DNA of 64,000 nucleotides, from assembly GCA_022843945.1 (NCBI GenBank), contig JALHMR010000013.1, positions 1 through 64,000 on the forward strand, written 5' to 3'. The stretch comes from Rhodospirillaceae bacterium (GTDB lineage: Bacteria > Pseudomonadota > Alphaproteobacteria > CACIAM-22H2). The notes below the pieces were generated by a model. The model worked only from the letters and a program-made list of their open reading frames with translations. It searched no databases and was not told the origin of the DNA. Both the position numbers and the translations under genes were made by a program. Positions 1 through 8,210 of this stretch are shown one piece after another (position 1 is the stretch's first letter; every line of letters starts with the position of its first letter).

Positions 1-50
1 GTTAGCCGATACCCCTTGCGGGGGCCCCCGGGCACCCCCATTATTGTGCA

Positions 51-1046
51 GTGCAGCATTTCATACGCCACGCTGCCCACAAGGCCCGCCAGTTCGCGGC
101 CCGGCGAATCGCCCGGGCAGCGCCCGTGCGGCGCCCACCCCCGGTCGCCAGCCGGCCTGCCGGCACGCCCTTCGCCCTGGGTCTGCAGGGCGGCGGCGCT
201 CATGGCGCCTTCACCTGGGGCGTGCTCGACCGCCTGCTCGAAATCCGGGACTTCCGCCTGGCCGCCGCCACTGGCGCCTCGGCCGGCGCGGTCAACGCCG
301 TGATCATGACCTCCGGTTGGCTCATGGGGGGCGCCGACGGCGCCAAGGACGCGCTGGCCCGGTTCTGGAAGCGTGTCGGGCAACTGCCCTCCATCCTCCG
401 CCCGCACCCCGCCGCGTTCTGGTTCGACGAGGGTCGCGGCCATGGGGAGCTTCCGGCACTCGCCTTCGAATGGGCGACCTCGGTGTTCTCGCCCTACGAT
501 CTCAACCCGCTCAATCACAATCCGCTGCAGCCGATCGTCGCCTCACTGGTCGATTTCGAGCGGCTGCGCCGGGCGGACGCGCCGCGCCTCTTCATCTCGG
601 CAACCGATGTCGAAACCGGTCAGGCGCGGATCTTCGACAATGCCGACCTGTCGCTGGATGCCGTGCTCGCTTCGGCCTGTCTGCCGCACCTGTTCCAGGC
701 CGTGACGATCGACGGCCGGCCCTATTGGGATGGCGGCTTCACCGCCAACCCCCCGATGGCCCCCTTGCGCCCGTTCGACGGCGAGGCCCGCGTGCTGCTG
801 GTCCTGGTCAACCCGACGCGGCGCAGCGGCGTGCCGCGCACGGCGCGCGACATCGCCAGCCGGCTCAACCAGATCGCCGGCAATGCCAGCCTGCAGCACG
901 AGCTGGCGACGCTCGGTCCCTGCGACGTCATCGAGCCGCCGGAAGCCAGCCGCGACTACGCCGTGGCCTCGAAATACAACAACGACTGGCGCTTCATCGA
1001 ATACCTGCACAGCCTGGGGCGCCGCGAGGCGGAGCGCCTCCTCTAG
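51..1046 (+). CDS. Patatin-like phospholipase
   Basis: The 331-residue product matches the patatin/RssA family of Ser-Asp dyad lipid acyl hydrolases. The glycine-rich oxyanion segment LGLQGGGAHGAF lies at about residues 42-53, the nucleophile elbow GASAG (GxSxG) at about 75-79, and the dyad DGG (WDGGF) at about 226. The first 35 or so residues are basic and Ala/Arg-rich and are not part of the catalytic domain. The start used is a GTG with no clear ribosome binding site, so the true start could lie downstream or before the window. No cleavable signal peptide is evident, so action on membrane or storage lipid from the cytoplasm is likely. The substrate cannot be told. Confidence 0.88.
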   Translation: MQHFIRHAAHKARQFAARRIARAAPVRRPPPVASRPAGTPFALGLQGGGAHGAFTWGVLDRLLEIRDFRLAAATGASAGAVNAVIMTSGWLMGGADGAKDALARFWKRVGQLPSILRPHPAAFWFDEGRGHGELPALAFEWATSVFSPYDLNPLNHNPLQPIVASLVDFERLRRADAPRLFISATDVETGQARIFDNADLSLDAVLASACLPHLFQAVTIDGRPYWDGGFTANPPMAPLRPFDGEARVLLVLVNPTRRSGVPRTARDIASRLNQIAGNASLQHELATLGPCDVIEPPEASRDYAVASKYNNDWRFIEYLHSLGRREAERLL

Positions 1047-1121
1047 GCGCCTGTCCCTAGAATTGCCGGTTTTCGCCTCCCGTCGTACCATCGTGGTCGA
1101 GGCAAGAGTTGGAGGCGAAGA

Positions 1122-1718
1122 ATGTCAGCGACCGTAGCCGAGCTGCGACCGGGAGCCGTCGAGCGGACGATAGACACCGTGAAATCCCTGATCGCCAAGG
1201 GCGGCGTCACGCGCCCGACCCTGGAGAACGTGCTCAAGGCCCTGCAGGAGCTGGCGGCAAAACGCGAGCTGTGGACCGCGGCGAAATACGCCCCGCCCGA
1301 GGGCGAAGAGCGGCAGAACCGCTACCTGATCACCGAGGATCCGGACCGCACCTACGCGCTCTATCTCAACGTCATGCGCCCGGGCAAGCGCATCGTGCCG
1401 CATAACCACACGACCTGGGCCTGCATCGCCGCGGTCGAGGGCACCGAGTACAACTACGTCTATCGTCGTCTCGACGATGGCAGCAAGCCCGGCCATGCCG
1501 AGATCGAGCAGGCCAAGACCGTCATCGTGGCGCCAGACAGCACGGGCATCGCCCTGATGCCGGAGGACATCCACGCGGTGGAGATCAAGGGCGACAACGT
1601 CATCCGCCATCTCCATCTCTACGGCCGGGCGCTGGAGACCCTCAACGAGCGCTTCTCCTTCGACATCGCCAAGCAGACCTGCACCCAGATGGTGATGAGC
1701 GTCCAGACGAAGCGGTAG
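1122..1718 (+). CDS. Cysteine dioxygenase family (thiol dioxygenase, cupin)
   Basis: The 198-residue protein has the cupin metal site of thiol dioxygenases: PHNHTTWAC at about residues 89-97 gives the HxH pair, and EDIHAVEI near 148 gives the third His of the three-His iron site. Family members oxidise cysteine or 3-mercaptopropionate to the sulfinate. The start ATG is preceded by GGAGGCGAAG. The next gene downstream is a multi-rhodanese protein in the same direction, which supports a shared role in organosulfur breakdown. Sequence alone does not separate cysteine from mercaptopropionate specificity. Confidence 0.85.
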   Translation: MSATVAELRPGAVERTIDTVKSLIAKGGVTRPTLENVLKALQELAAKRELWTAAKYAPPEGEERQNRYLITEDPDRTYALYLNVMRPGKRIVPHNHTTWACIAAVEGTEYNYVYRRLDDGSKPGHAEIEQAKTVIVAPDSTGIALMPEDIHAVEIKGDNVIRHLHLYGRALETLNERFSFDIAKQTCTQMVMSVQTKR

Positions 1719-1730
1719 GCAAAAAACCGA

Positions 1731-1856
1731 CACCCCGGCGAAAGCCGCGCTCGCCCACCTTACTTTCGTCACCCCGGACAAGCCGCGTCTTCGCGGCGCG
1801 ATCCGGGGTCCATCGCACCACCGGAACAATGGACCCCGGCTTTCGCCGGGGTGACA
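1731..1856. repeat. REP-like palindromic repeat cluster
   Basis: A truncated unit (CACCCCGGCGAAAGC, from about 1731) is followed by two full units in opposite orientation: one from GTCACCCCGG (about 1769) to CCGGGGTCCAT (about 1814), and one from ATGGACCCCGG (about 1828) to CCGGGGTGAC (1854). The shared ends and inverted arrangement resemble paired REP/BIME elements. Related units occur at 13819, 17356, 18307 and 18368. The cluster separates the thiol dioxygenase from the rhodanese gene and runs up to the latter's start. Confidence 0.75.
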
Positions 1857-1864
1857 TCAGAAAA

Positions 1865-3409
1865 ATGGCTCGCCTCGTCTCCTCCCCCACACTCAAATCC
1901 TGGCTGGCGGACGGCCAGGAGCTCGCCCTGCTCGACGTGCGCGAGGCGGGGGAGTTCGGCGAGGGGCACCTGTTCCACGCCATCCCCCTGCCCTACAGCC
2001 GGCTCGAGGCCGACATCGAGCGGCTGGTGCCGCGCAAGACCGCGCGCGTCGTGCTGCTCGACGATGGCGACAGCGGCGTCGCGGCGCGGGCGGCCCGGCG
2101 CGCCGCGGCGCTCGGCTACGGTGACCTTCATGTCCTCGACGGCGGTACAGCGGGCTGGACAGCGGCCGGCTTCACCCTGTTCAAGGGAGTCAACCTGCCG
2201 AGCAAGACCTTTGGCGAGCTGGTGGAGCACCAGCGCCACACGCCGCGCATCACCGCGCCGGAGCTGAAAGCCCGGGTTGAGCGCGGCGACGACCTGGTGA
2301 TCGTCGACGGAAGGCCGCTGGCCGAGCATCGCAAGATGACCATCCCCGGCAGCACCTGCTGCCCCAACGGCGAGCTCGCCGTGCGCATCCGCGCCCTGGC
2401 GCCCGACCCGAAGACGACCGTGGTGGTCAACTGCGCCGGCCGCACGCGCAGCATCATCGGCGCGCAGACCCTGATCGACATGGGCCTGCCCAATCCGGTG
2501 ATGGCGCTGGAGAACGGCACGCAAGGCTGGTTCCTGGCCGGCTTCAAGCTGGAGAACGGCAGCACGCGGCGCTATCCTGAGAGGCGCGACCCGGCCCACG
2601 CGGCCCAGACGCGCGAGCACGCGAAACGCCATGGTGTCCGCTGGATCGACGGCGCCAAGGCGACAGCGTGGCTGGCCAGCCTGGCGCGGACCACCTACCT
2701 GCTCGACGTGCGCACGGAAGAGGAATTCGCCGCCGGCCATCTGCCGGGCGCGGTCCATGCGCCGGGCGGGCAGCTCGTGCAGGCCACCGACCAGTGGGTC
2801 GGCGTGCGCCATGCCCGCCTGCTGCTGGTCGACGACGACGGCGTGCGCGCGCCGATGATCGCCGCCTGGCTGCGCCAGATGGGCCACGACGCTTACGTGA
2901 TCGAGGGCAACGCCGAGGCCGCAACGCCTCCGGCGCCCGCACTCCCGGAGCTTCCGGTGATCGAGCCCCGCTCGCTCGCCGCCAGGATCGCGGCCGGCAC
3001 GATCCACGCCCTCGACCTGCGCTCGAGCCAGGCGTATCGCCGCGGCCATCCCGCCGGCGCAAGCTGGGCGATCCGGCCGCGCCTCGCGCAGACGCTGGGC
3101 GACTATCGCGGCGCGGTGGCGCTGATCGCCGACGAGGAGATGATTGCCCGCAGTGCCGCCGTTGATCTTCGCGAGCTCGGTGTCGAAGACATAGCGATGC
3201 TAAAGGACGGCTTCGCCGCCTGGCGCAAGGCGGGCCTGCGTATCGACACCTCGGCCGCGGAGCCGCCGGACGGCGACTGCATCGACTACCTGTTCTTCGT
3301 GCACGACCGCCACGACGGCAATGCCGCGGCGGCGCGCCAGTATCTCGCCTGGGAGACCGGCCTGCTCGACCAGCTCGACGCGCAGGAGCGCGCCAGCTTC
3401 AGGATCTAG
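1865..3409 (+). CDS. Four-domain rhodanese-like protein
   Basis: The protein has 514 residues from the ATG encoding MARLVSS; an upstream in-frame ATG at 1829 lies inside the repeat and is less likely. Four rhodanese modules follow one another, recognisable by repeated LLDVRE/DLRSSQA-type starts and glycine-Trp/Phe ends such as DGGTAGW, ENGTQGWF and KDGFAAW. Only the second has a catalytic-loop cysteine (NCAGRTRS, near residue 194). The equivalent loops of the others read LDDGDSG, VDDDGVR and IADEEMI, so they should be inactive as sulfurtransferases. The protein lies next to the thiol dioxygenase and probably handles sulfane sulfur from the same pathway. No signal peptide is seen. Confidence 0.85.
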   Translation: MARLVSSPTLKSWLADGQELALLDVREAGEFGEGHLFHAIPLPYSRLEADIERLVPRKTARVVLLDDGDSGVAARAARRAAALGYGDLHVLDGGTAGWTAAGFTLFKGVNLPSKTFGELVEHQRHTPRITAPELKARVERGDDLVIVDGRPLAEHRKMTIPGSTCCPNGELAVRIRALAPDPKTTVVVNCAGRTRSIIGAQTLIDMGLPNPVMALENGTQGWFLAGFKLENGSTRRYPERRDPAHAAQTREHAKRHGVRWIDGAKATAWLASLARTTYLLDVRTEEEFAAGHLPGAVHAPGGQLVQATDQWVGVRHARLLLVDDDGVRAPMIAAWLRQMGHDAYVIEGNAEAATPPAPALPELPVIEPRSLAARIAAGTIHALDLRSSQAYRRGHPAGASWAIRPRLAQTLGDYRGAVALIADEEMIARSAAVDLRELGVEDIAMLKDGFAAWRKAGLRIDTSAAEPPDGDCIDYLFFVHDRHDGNAAAARQYLAWETGLLDQLDAQERASFRI

Positions 3410-3412
3410 ACC

Positions 3413-4042
3413 TTACGGCAAGCCGTTGCGGACGTGGCGCATGTAGGCGGGCCGCGTGCTCAACCGTTCATAGTACGCCGCAACGGCGGGGTAGACCGGC
3501 TTCTCGAAGTTCAAACAGAACCAGCGGTTGACGACCAGGCCGATTGGAATATCCGCAATCGTGAACGCCTCGCCGGTCACGTAAGGACCGGCAGCCGCCA
3601 GGTGCCCATCGAGCTGTCCGACCTCCTTGGCGATCTGCCGGCGCCCCTGCTCGACGAACCAGGGATTATTCCAGGGCGGCTCGTTGAGCATGCCGCCGAG
3701 GAAGGCGCCACGAAGCGAGATGGACGTCTCATAGTTCGCCCAGTCCATCCACTGCTCGACGCTCGCCCGCTGAAGCAGGTCCGTGGGGTAGAGATGATCG
3801 GCCTTATGCTTGCTCGCCAGATAGCGGACGATCGTGTTCGATTCCCGAAGGACCTGGCCGTCGTCGATCACCGCAGGCACGAGCCCGATCGGGTTGATGC
3901 GCATGAATTCCGCATCGGAGGTCGGCCGAAATCCCCGTCCCCAGTCTTCGCGTGTGTAGTCGATGCCCAGCTCGTCGCAGACCCAGAGCACCTTGCGCAC
4001 GTTGAACGAATTGGCTCGACCGAGAATACGAAGCTTTGCCAT
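3413..4042 (-). CDS. Glutathione S-transferase family protein
   Basis: This is a 209-residue GST-fold protein. The N-terminal thioredoxin-like half begins MAKLRILGRANSFNVRKV, with the expected SxNVRKVLW helix and the cis-Pro/ES glutathione-binding segment (GLVPAVIDDGQVLRESNTI, split over residues 53-71). The C-terminal helical domain contains the N-capping box region ADIPIG. The start is set at MAKLRI; a longer upstream reading would overlap the ankyrin gene. Serine near residue 12 rather than Cys suggests a Ser/Tyr-type GST. It is the last gene of a leftward group. The substrate is unknown. Confidence 0.87.
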   Translation of the reverse strand: MAKLRILGRANSFNVRKVLWVCDELGIDYTREDWGRGFRPTSDAEFMRINPIGLVPAVIDDGQVLRESNTIVRYLASKHKADHLYPTDLLQRASVEQWMDWANYETSISLRGAFLGGMLNEPPWNNPWFVEQGRRQIAKEVGQLDGHLAAAGPYVTGEAFTIADIPIGLVVNRWFCLNFEKPVYPAVAAYYERLSTRPAYMRHVRNGLP

Positions 4043-4055
4043 GCTTTGGCGTCGC

Positions 4056-4718
4056 TCAGCGCGCTCCCGCAGCCGCCAGCAACTGCTCGATCTCGGCGTA
4101 GCCGCGCTGGCGCGCCTGGCGCAGCGGCGACACACCGTCCTTGTCGGGCAGGTTGACGTCGGCCTTGGCGGCGATCAGCAGGCGCACGATCTCGACATGC
4201 CGCGGGCCCCCGTCGCTCAGGACGATGGCCTCGAGCAGCGCGGTCCAGCCGAGGCGGTTGACATGGTTCACGTCGACGCCGGCCTCGATCAGGGTCTTCA
4301 CCGTCTCCACGTGCCCGCGCTCGGCGGCGGGGATGAGCGCCGTGCCGCCGTAGCGGTTGGTGCTCTTGAGGTCGGCGCCATGCGCCAGGGTCAGGCGCAG
4401 GATCTCCGTATAGCCGCGCGCGCCCGCCAGCAGGTACGGGCTGTCGTTGATGTCGTCCTTGGCGTTGACGTCGGCCCCCGCCTCGATCAGCAGCTTCGCC
4501 ACCGCGACGTGGTTCTGCTGGACCGCCGCCAGCAGGGCGGTGCGCCGCCGGCCGTCGCGCGCGTCGATCGCCGCCCCGGCGGCAAGCGCACGCCGGACCG
4601 CCTCGACATCGCCGCGCTCGGCGGCGGCAATGTAGTCGCGGTCAGTGGCGGTTGCAGACGTCATGGGCGCCATGGCGAGGAGTATGACAGCAAGCAGGGC
4701 CCAAGCGAGCGTCTTCAT
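4056..4718 (-). CDS. Exported ankyrin-repeat protein
   Basis: This 220-residue protein has a typical signal peptide (about residues 1-24, core LLAVILLAMAP, cleavage near SATA) followed by about five ankyrin repeats, seen as recurring G(D/A)VEAVRRALAAGA.IDARD.., HVAVAKLLIEAGADVNAKD and HVETVKTLIEAGVDVNHVN units. Ankyrin repeats mediate protein contacts, and here the protein would act in the periplasm. The ATG overlaps the stop of the preceding binding-protein gene (ATGA), and AGGAAAG lies upstream, so it is translationally coupled to that gene. No enzymatic domain is present. Confidence 0.88.
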   Translation of the reverse strand: MKTLAWALLAVILLAMAPMTSATATDRDYIAAAERGDVEAVRRALAAGAAIDARDGRRRTALLAAVQQNHVAVAKLLIEAGADVNAKDDINDSPYLLAGARGYTEILRLTLAHGADLKSTNRYGGTALIPAAERGHVETVKTLIEAGVDVNHVNRLGWTALLEAIVLSDGGPRHVEIVRLLIAAKADVNLPDKDGVSPLRQARQRGYAEIEQLLAAAGAR

Positions 4719-5656
4719 GCCGGCAGCTTTCCTACCGATTCTTCCAACAGCCGCCAGGCGGTCGCCCCGCAGCGCTCGCGGCAGCCGGTATAGAAGCCGC
4801 CGGCCAGCCGGGCGCGGAAGCCCGCCGTATCGACCGGGTTGAACGCCAGGCCGCGCCCGGCGAGCTGCGTCTCCAGCGCCCGGTTGAGCGCCACGGTCGA
4901 GGCGCGCTGGCGACCGATATGCGTGCGCGTGGCGCGCTGGACGAGATCCTGCAGATCCTCGGGCAGTTGGAGCCAGAACGGCCGATGGGCGATCAGGTTG
5001 AAGGCCGACCAGACATGATTGGTAACGGAGACGAAGCGAGTCATGCGGTCGAGCTGGTTGGCGTCCGTGATGGCCAGCGGGTTCTCGTGCCCGTCCACGC
5101 GCTGGTCCGCGAGAGCCTGGTAGAGATCGGCGACGTTGATGGTCACCGGCTCGGCGCCCAGCGCCGCGAACAGCGCCCGGAACAGCGCGCCGTTGGGCAC
5201 GCGCATCCGGTAGCCCTCGAGGTCCTTCACCGTGTTCACCGGCCTCGACACGGAGCAGATCTGGCGAAAGCCGTTCTCCAGCGCGCCGCCGGGGACAAGA
5301 TAGATGCCCTGCGCCGCCATCTCCTGTCGCAGATGCCCGCCCAGCGCCCCGTCGGCGGCGCGGTGCGCCACTTCCGACGAGGCAAAGGCGAAGGGTATGC
5401 CCTGGATCTCGGCCGCGGGGACGCGCGTGGCTATCAGCGGCCCCATCATGGTGGCGAACTCGACTTCGCCGGCGATCAGCATGTCGAGCACCTGCGGGTC
5501 GGAGCCCGGCACGCCGGCATTGCCGGGAAGGACGGCGACGTCGAGCCGGCCGCCGCTGCGGTTGCGCACCTCGTCCCAGAGATCGACGAGGAAGCCGTGC
5601 TGGTGGCTCTTCTCCGGCTGGTTATGGAACTGCCGGCCGCGCCAGATGCGGGTCAC
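4715..5656 (-). CDS. TRAP transporter solute-binding protein (DctP family), no signal peptide
   Basis: The 313-residue product resembles DctP-type TRAP binding proteins: an N-terminal SHQHGFLVDLWDEV helix, EFATMMG, the GYRMRVPN segment with the conserved carboxylate-binding Arg, and ADLYQALADQRVDGHENP. Unlike usual members it begins (GTG) directly at the mature-domain equivalent (MTRIWRGRQFHNQ) with no signal peptide. The start lies 4 nt after the stop of the preceding TTT binding-protein gene. No TRAP membrane subunits are nearby. It may be a decayed gene that has lost its leader, or the leader may have been lost by a frameshift. Confidence 0.8.
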   Translation of the reverse strand: MTRIWRGRQFHNQPEKSHQHGFLVDLWDEVRNRSGGRLDVAVLPGNAGVPGSDPQVLDMLIAGEVEFATMMGPLIATRVPAAEIQGIPFAFASSEVAHRAADGALGGHLRQEMAAQGIYLVPGGALENGFRQICSVSRPVNTVKDLEGYRMRVPNGALFRALFAALGAEPVTINVADLYQALADQRVDGHENPLAITDANQLDRMTRFVSVTNHVWSAFNLIAHRPFWLQLPEDLQDLVQRATRTHIGRQRASTVALNRALETQLAGRGLAFNPVDTAGFRARLAGGFYTGCRERCGATAWRLLEESVGKLPA

Positions 5657-5660
5657 AGGG

Positions 5661-6638
5661 TCAGTCGACCTTGATATTGGCCTCGCGCACCACCTTGTCC
5701 CAGCGTGCGTGGTCCTCGCGGATGATCGCCGTCAGGCGCTCGGGCGGCTGATTCCAGATCTCGAGGCCCGACTTGGCCAGGCGTTCCGGCAGGTCGGGCA
5801 TGGCCATCACCCGCGCCGCCTCCTGGCGCAGCCGCGCGACCACGTCGTCGGGCGTGCCCTTGGGCGCGAACAAGGCGATCCACGAGGAATAGTCGAAGCC
5901 CGGCACGCCGCTCTCGCCGGCCGTCGGCAGGTTGGGAAAGGCGGCACTGCGCTGGCCGCCGGCGAAACCGATCGGCTTGACCTTGCCGTCGTCGAGGAAG
6001 GGCAGCGCCAGGGTGTGCGCGATCATCATGAACTGCACCTGGCCGGCGGCGAGATCGGCCGCCGCCTGGGTGGCGCCGCGATAGGGCACGTGGGTCATCT
6101 TCACGCCCGACATGTGCATGAACATCTCGGTCGCCAGGTGCTGCGGGCTGCCCGGCCCGCCGCTGGCGTAGTTGAGCTGGCCGGGCCGCGCCTTGGCATA
6201 GACCAGGAATTCCTGAACCGTCTTCACCGGCAAGGCGCCATTGACGCCGATCAGCGTGGGGATCGTGGCTAGCCCTCGGATCGGGATGAAGTCGTTGACC
6301 GAGTCGAAGCGGGCCTTGTCGCGATTGATGTTGGGCAGGATGGTGAGGATGGAGTTGTTGAGCGCCGCCAGGGTGTAGCCGTCGGGCCGGGCGGCACGCA
6401 CGCGCTCGGTGCCGACCAGGCCGGCGGCGGCGGCCACGTTCTCCACCACGAACTGCTGCTTGAGGCCCTCGCCCAGGCGCTCGACCACGACGCGGGCCGC
6501 GATATCGGAGGCGCTGGCCGCCTGCAGCGGCATGATCACCAGCACCGGCTTCGACGGGTAGGGCTGCGCCTGGGCCGTGCCCATCGCCGACCCCAGCACT
6601 GCAAGCACGCCAAAAGCGCGCACCAAGCGAACGATCAT
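5661..6638 (-). CDS. Tripartite tricarboxylate transporter substrate-binding protein (Bug family)
   Basis: The 325-residue protein has a signal peptide (about 1-24, ending AQA) followed by the Bug-family start YPSKPVLVIMPLQAA. It carries the family segments LNNSILTILPN, LNYASGGPGSPQHLATEMF, KMTHVPYRGATQAAADL and the C-terminal ESGVPGFDYSSWIALFAPKG. Such proteins bind carboxylates and related compounds in the periplasm. A strong GGGGAGGAAAC site precedes the ATG. TctA/TctB-type membrane genes are not in the window, so the permease must be elsewhere. It precedes the DctP-like gene and may be cotranscribed with it. Confidence 0.92.
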   Translation of the reverse strand: MIVRLVRAFGVLAVLGSAMGTAQAQPYPSKPVLVIMPLQAASASDIAARVVVERLGEGLKQQFVVENVAAAAGLVGTERVRAARPDGYTLAALNNSILTILPNINRDKARFDSVNDFIPIRGLATIPTLIGVNGALPVKTVQEFLVYAKARPGQLNYASGGPGSPQHLATEMFMHMSGVKMTHVPYRGATQAAADLAAGQVQFMMIAHTLALPFLDDGKVKPIGFAGGQRSAAFPNLPTAGESGVPGFDYSSWIALFAPKGTPDDVVARLRQEAARVMAMPDLPERLAKSGLEIWNQPPERLTAIIREDHARWDKVVREANIKVD

Positions 6639-6660
6639 TGTTTCCTCCCCGCGTGTGTCG

Positions 6661-7128
6661 TTACTGGCCGATGAGTTCGGACGCCTTCAGACCGGGCTTG
6701 AGGCCCATGGCCACGGCCTCGTCGGCCGTGAAATTGAGCTCGACCTTGATGCCGTTGGGATCGAAGAAGAAGACCTGGTAGAGGCCCTGGTCGTCGACCT
6801 GGCGCTCCTTGAAGTCGATGGCGAGGCGGCGCAGCCGCTCCAGCGTCTCGCGCAAACCCGTGGCCCTGAAAGCGATATGGTCGATGACGCCGGTCCCGCT
6901 CTCCGCCTCCGACTGCTGTCCGAGATAGGCCTTGCGGTTGGCCGAGGTGTTGGCCCCGCCCTCGGTGACGTGGATGACGTCCTGCTCGCCGATGTAGAGC
7001 CAGCAGACCGGGAACTTGAAATCGGGCGTGTAGCCGGCGCGCATGCCCAGCACCTCGACGTACCAGCGCTTCGTCGCCTCCATGTCCCTGGTCTGGACGA
7101 GGATGTGCTCGAGATGGCTGAGCGGCAT
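6661..7128 (-). CDS. VOC family (glyoxalase/extradiol dioxygenase fold) protein
   Basis: This 155-residue protein has one vicinal-oxygen-chelate module. Metal ligand candidates are His in LEHI (about residue 7), His in VIDHIAF (about 87) and Glu in KVELNF (about 131), preceded by the hallmark FFFDPNG. It is the size of lactoylglutathione-lyase-like and fosfomycin-resistance-like members, but the substrate cannot be inferred. It lies 22 bp upstream of the TTT binding protein in the same direction, so it may open that transcription unit. Confidence 0.85.
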   Translation of the reverse strand: MPLSHLEHILVQTRDMEATKRWYVEVLGMRAGYTPDFKFPVCWLYIGEQDVIHVTEGGANTSANRKAYLGQQSEAESGTGVIDHIAFRATGLRETLERLRRLAIDFKERQVDDQGLYQVFFFDPNGIKVELNFTADEAVAMGLKPGLKASELIGQ

Positions 7129-7242
7129 GCGGCGCGTCTCCCGTCGGTACCCCGTGACCCGGGTCCTCGCCGCCTATTGTGCCGCGCGCCGCCCGTTTAT
7201 CAAGCGATCATCACGGGGCGACCGCGCGCCCCGGCGCGGCGC

Positions 7243-7716
7243 CTATTTCGGGGCAGCGCCGTCCTTGGGCTGGCTGTCGGCGGCGTTGAAGATGAACTTG
7301 CCGAGCATCTGCACCAGGTTCACGGGGGCCTGCGTGTATTTGATCTCGCCGCCGGGCGCGATCATCTTGTCCGAGCCGCCGGGCACCAGCGAGACGAAGT
7401 TGGCGCCGAGCAGGCCCTCGCTGGAGATCTGGGCCACCGTGTCGTCGGGCAGCTTGATCGAGTTGTCGATCGACAGCTTGAGCACCGCGAGGAAGCTCTC
7501 GGCGTCGAGTTTCTGCTCGACCAGGGTGCCGACCTTGATGCCGGAGACCTTGACGTCGGTGCCGGTGGCCACGCCGTCGACGCGCTCGAACTTGGCGAAG
7601 ACCTCGTAGCCGCGCACCGAGCGCACGTTGGTCGTGGTGTAGGCGAAGACCATGAAATAGCCGGCCACCACCAGAACGATGGCGCCCATCAGGGTCTCGA
7701 CGAGGTTACGTCCCAT
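7243..7716 (-). CDS. mlaD: MlaD-like phospholipid transport protein
   Basis: The 157-residue product has an N-terminal transmembrane segment (about residues 8-28, LMGAIVLVVAGYFMVFAY) followed by one MCE domain: GYEVFAKFERVDGVATGTDVKVSGIKVG, then the SSEGLLGANFVSL stretch. This is the inner-membrane-anchored ring component of the Mla system that keeps outer-membrane lipid asymmetry. It follows the ndufa12 gene by 24 bp in the same direction, an arrangement common in alphaproteobacteria. The MlaC-type partner lies far away at 22788; mlaE and mlaF are not in the window. Confidence 0.92.
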   Translation of the reverse strand: MGRNLVETLMGAIVLVVAGYFMVFAYTTTNVRSVRGYEVFAKFERVDGVATGTDVKVSGIKVGTLVEQKLDAESFLAVLKLSIDNSIKLPDDTVAQISSEGLLGANFVSLVPGGSDKMIAPGGEIKYTQAPVNLVQMLGKFIFNAADSQPKDGAAPK

Positions 7717-7740
7717 GTGTCGTCTCCGCCGCCGGGCCGC

Positions 7741-8106
7741 TCAGTTGGGAACCCACGGCTCGTAATCGCCGGTCGCCTTGGCGCGCTGGCCGCCGGCCAG
7801 GTCGTGGCCGGGCGGGCGGTAGGCGAGCGGCGTGCCGGTGAGATTGGGCAGGTGCTCCTTCTGCCAGGGCGCGCCCTTGACGCCGCCGGAGGGCGGCGGG
7901 TCGATCGCCAGATGGTGCAGCCAGGCGTGCCATTCCGGCGGCACCTTGGTGGCCTCGGCCTCGCCCGCATAGAGCACCCAGCGCTTCTGGCGCTTGCCGG
8001 CGTAGCGCGTGGCACCCGTCTTGTCGCGGTAGTAGGTGTTGCCGAAGGCGTCGTTGCCCACGGAAACGCCGCGCAGCCACGTATAAAGACGGGTCCCGAT
8101 GGTCAT
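7741..8106 (-). CDS. NADH:ubiquinone oxidoreductase subunit NDUFA12
   Basis: The 121-residue protein matches the B17.2/NDUFA12 accessory subunit of complex I: N-terminal VGNDAFGNTYYRDK, then KRWVLYAGEAEATKVPPEWHAWLHH and the conserved proline-rich tail with PNLTGTPLAYRPPGH. The family is limited to alphaproteobacteria and mitochondria, so this gene is a good lineage marker. It lies upstream of mlaD. The core nuo genes are not in this window. Confidence 0.95.
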   Translation of the reverse strand: MTIGTRLYTWLRGVSVGNDAFGNTYYRDKTGATRYAGKRQKRWVLYAGEAEATKVPPEWHAWLHHLAIDPPPSGGVKGAPWQKEHLPNLTGTPLAYRPPGHDLAGGQRAKATGDYEPWVPN

Positions 8107-8210
8107 GGCCGACTCTGTTGCCCCAAGAATGCGCGGCGACTATTGCACGAGGGCGGCCGGGCGTCCAGATTACCCGCCCCCAGGGTTGACCCAGTAGCGA
8201 GTTGATTTCT

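Noticed and set aside
1829-1864. Start of the rhodanese protein at 1829
   Set aside because: It lies inside a REP-like unit, and the resulting residues (MDPGFRRGD) are the usual translation of that repeat.
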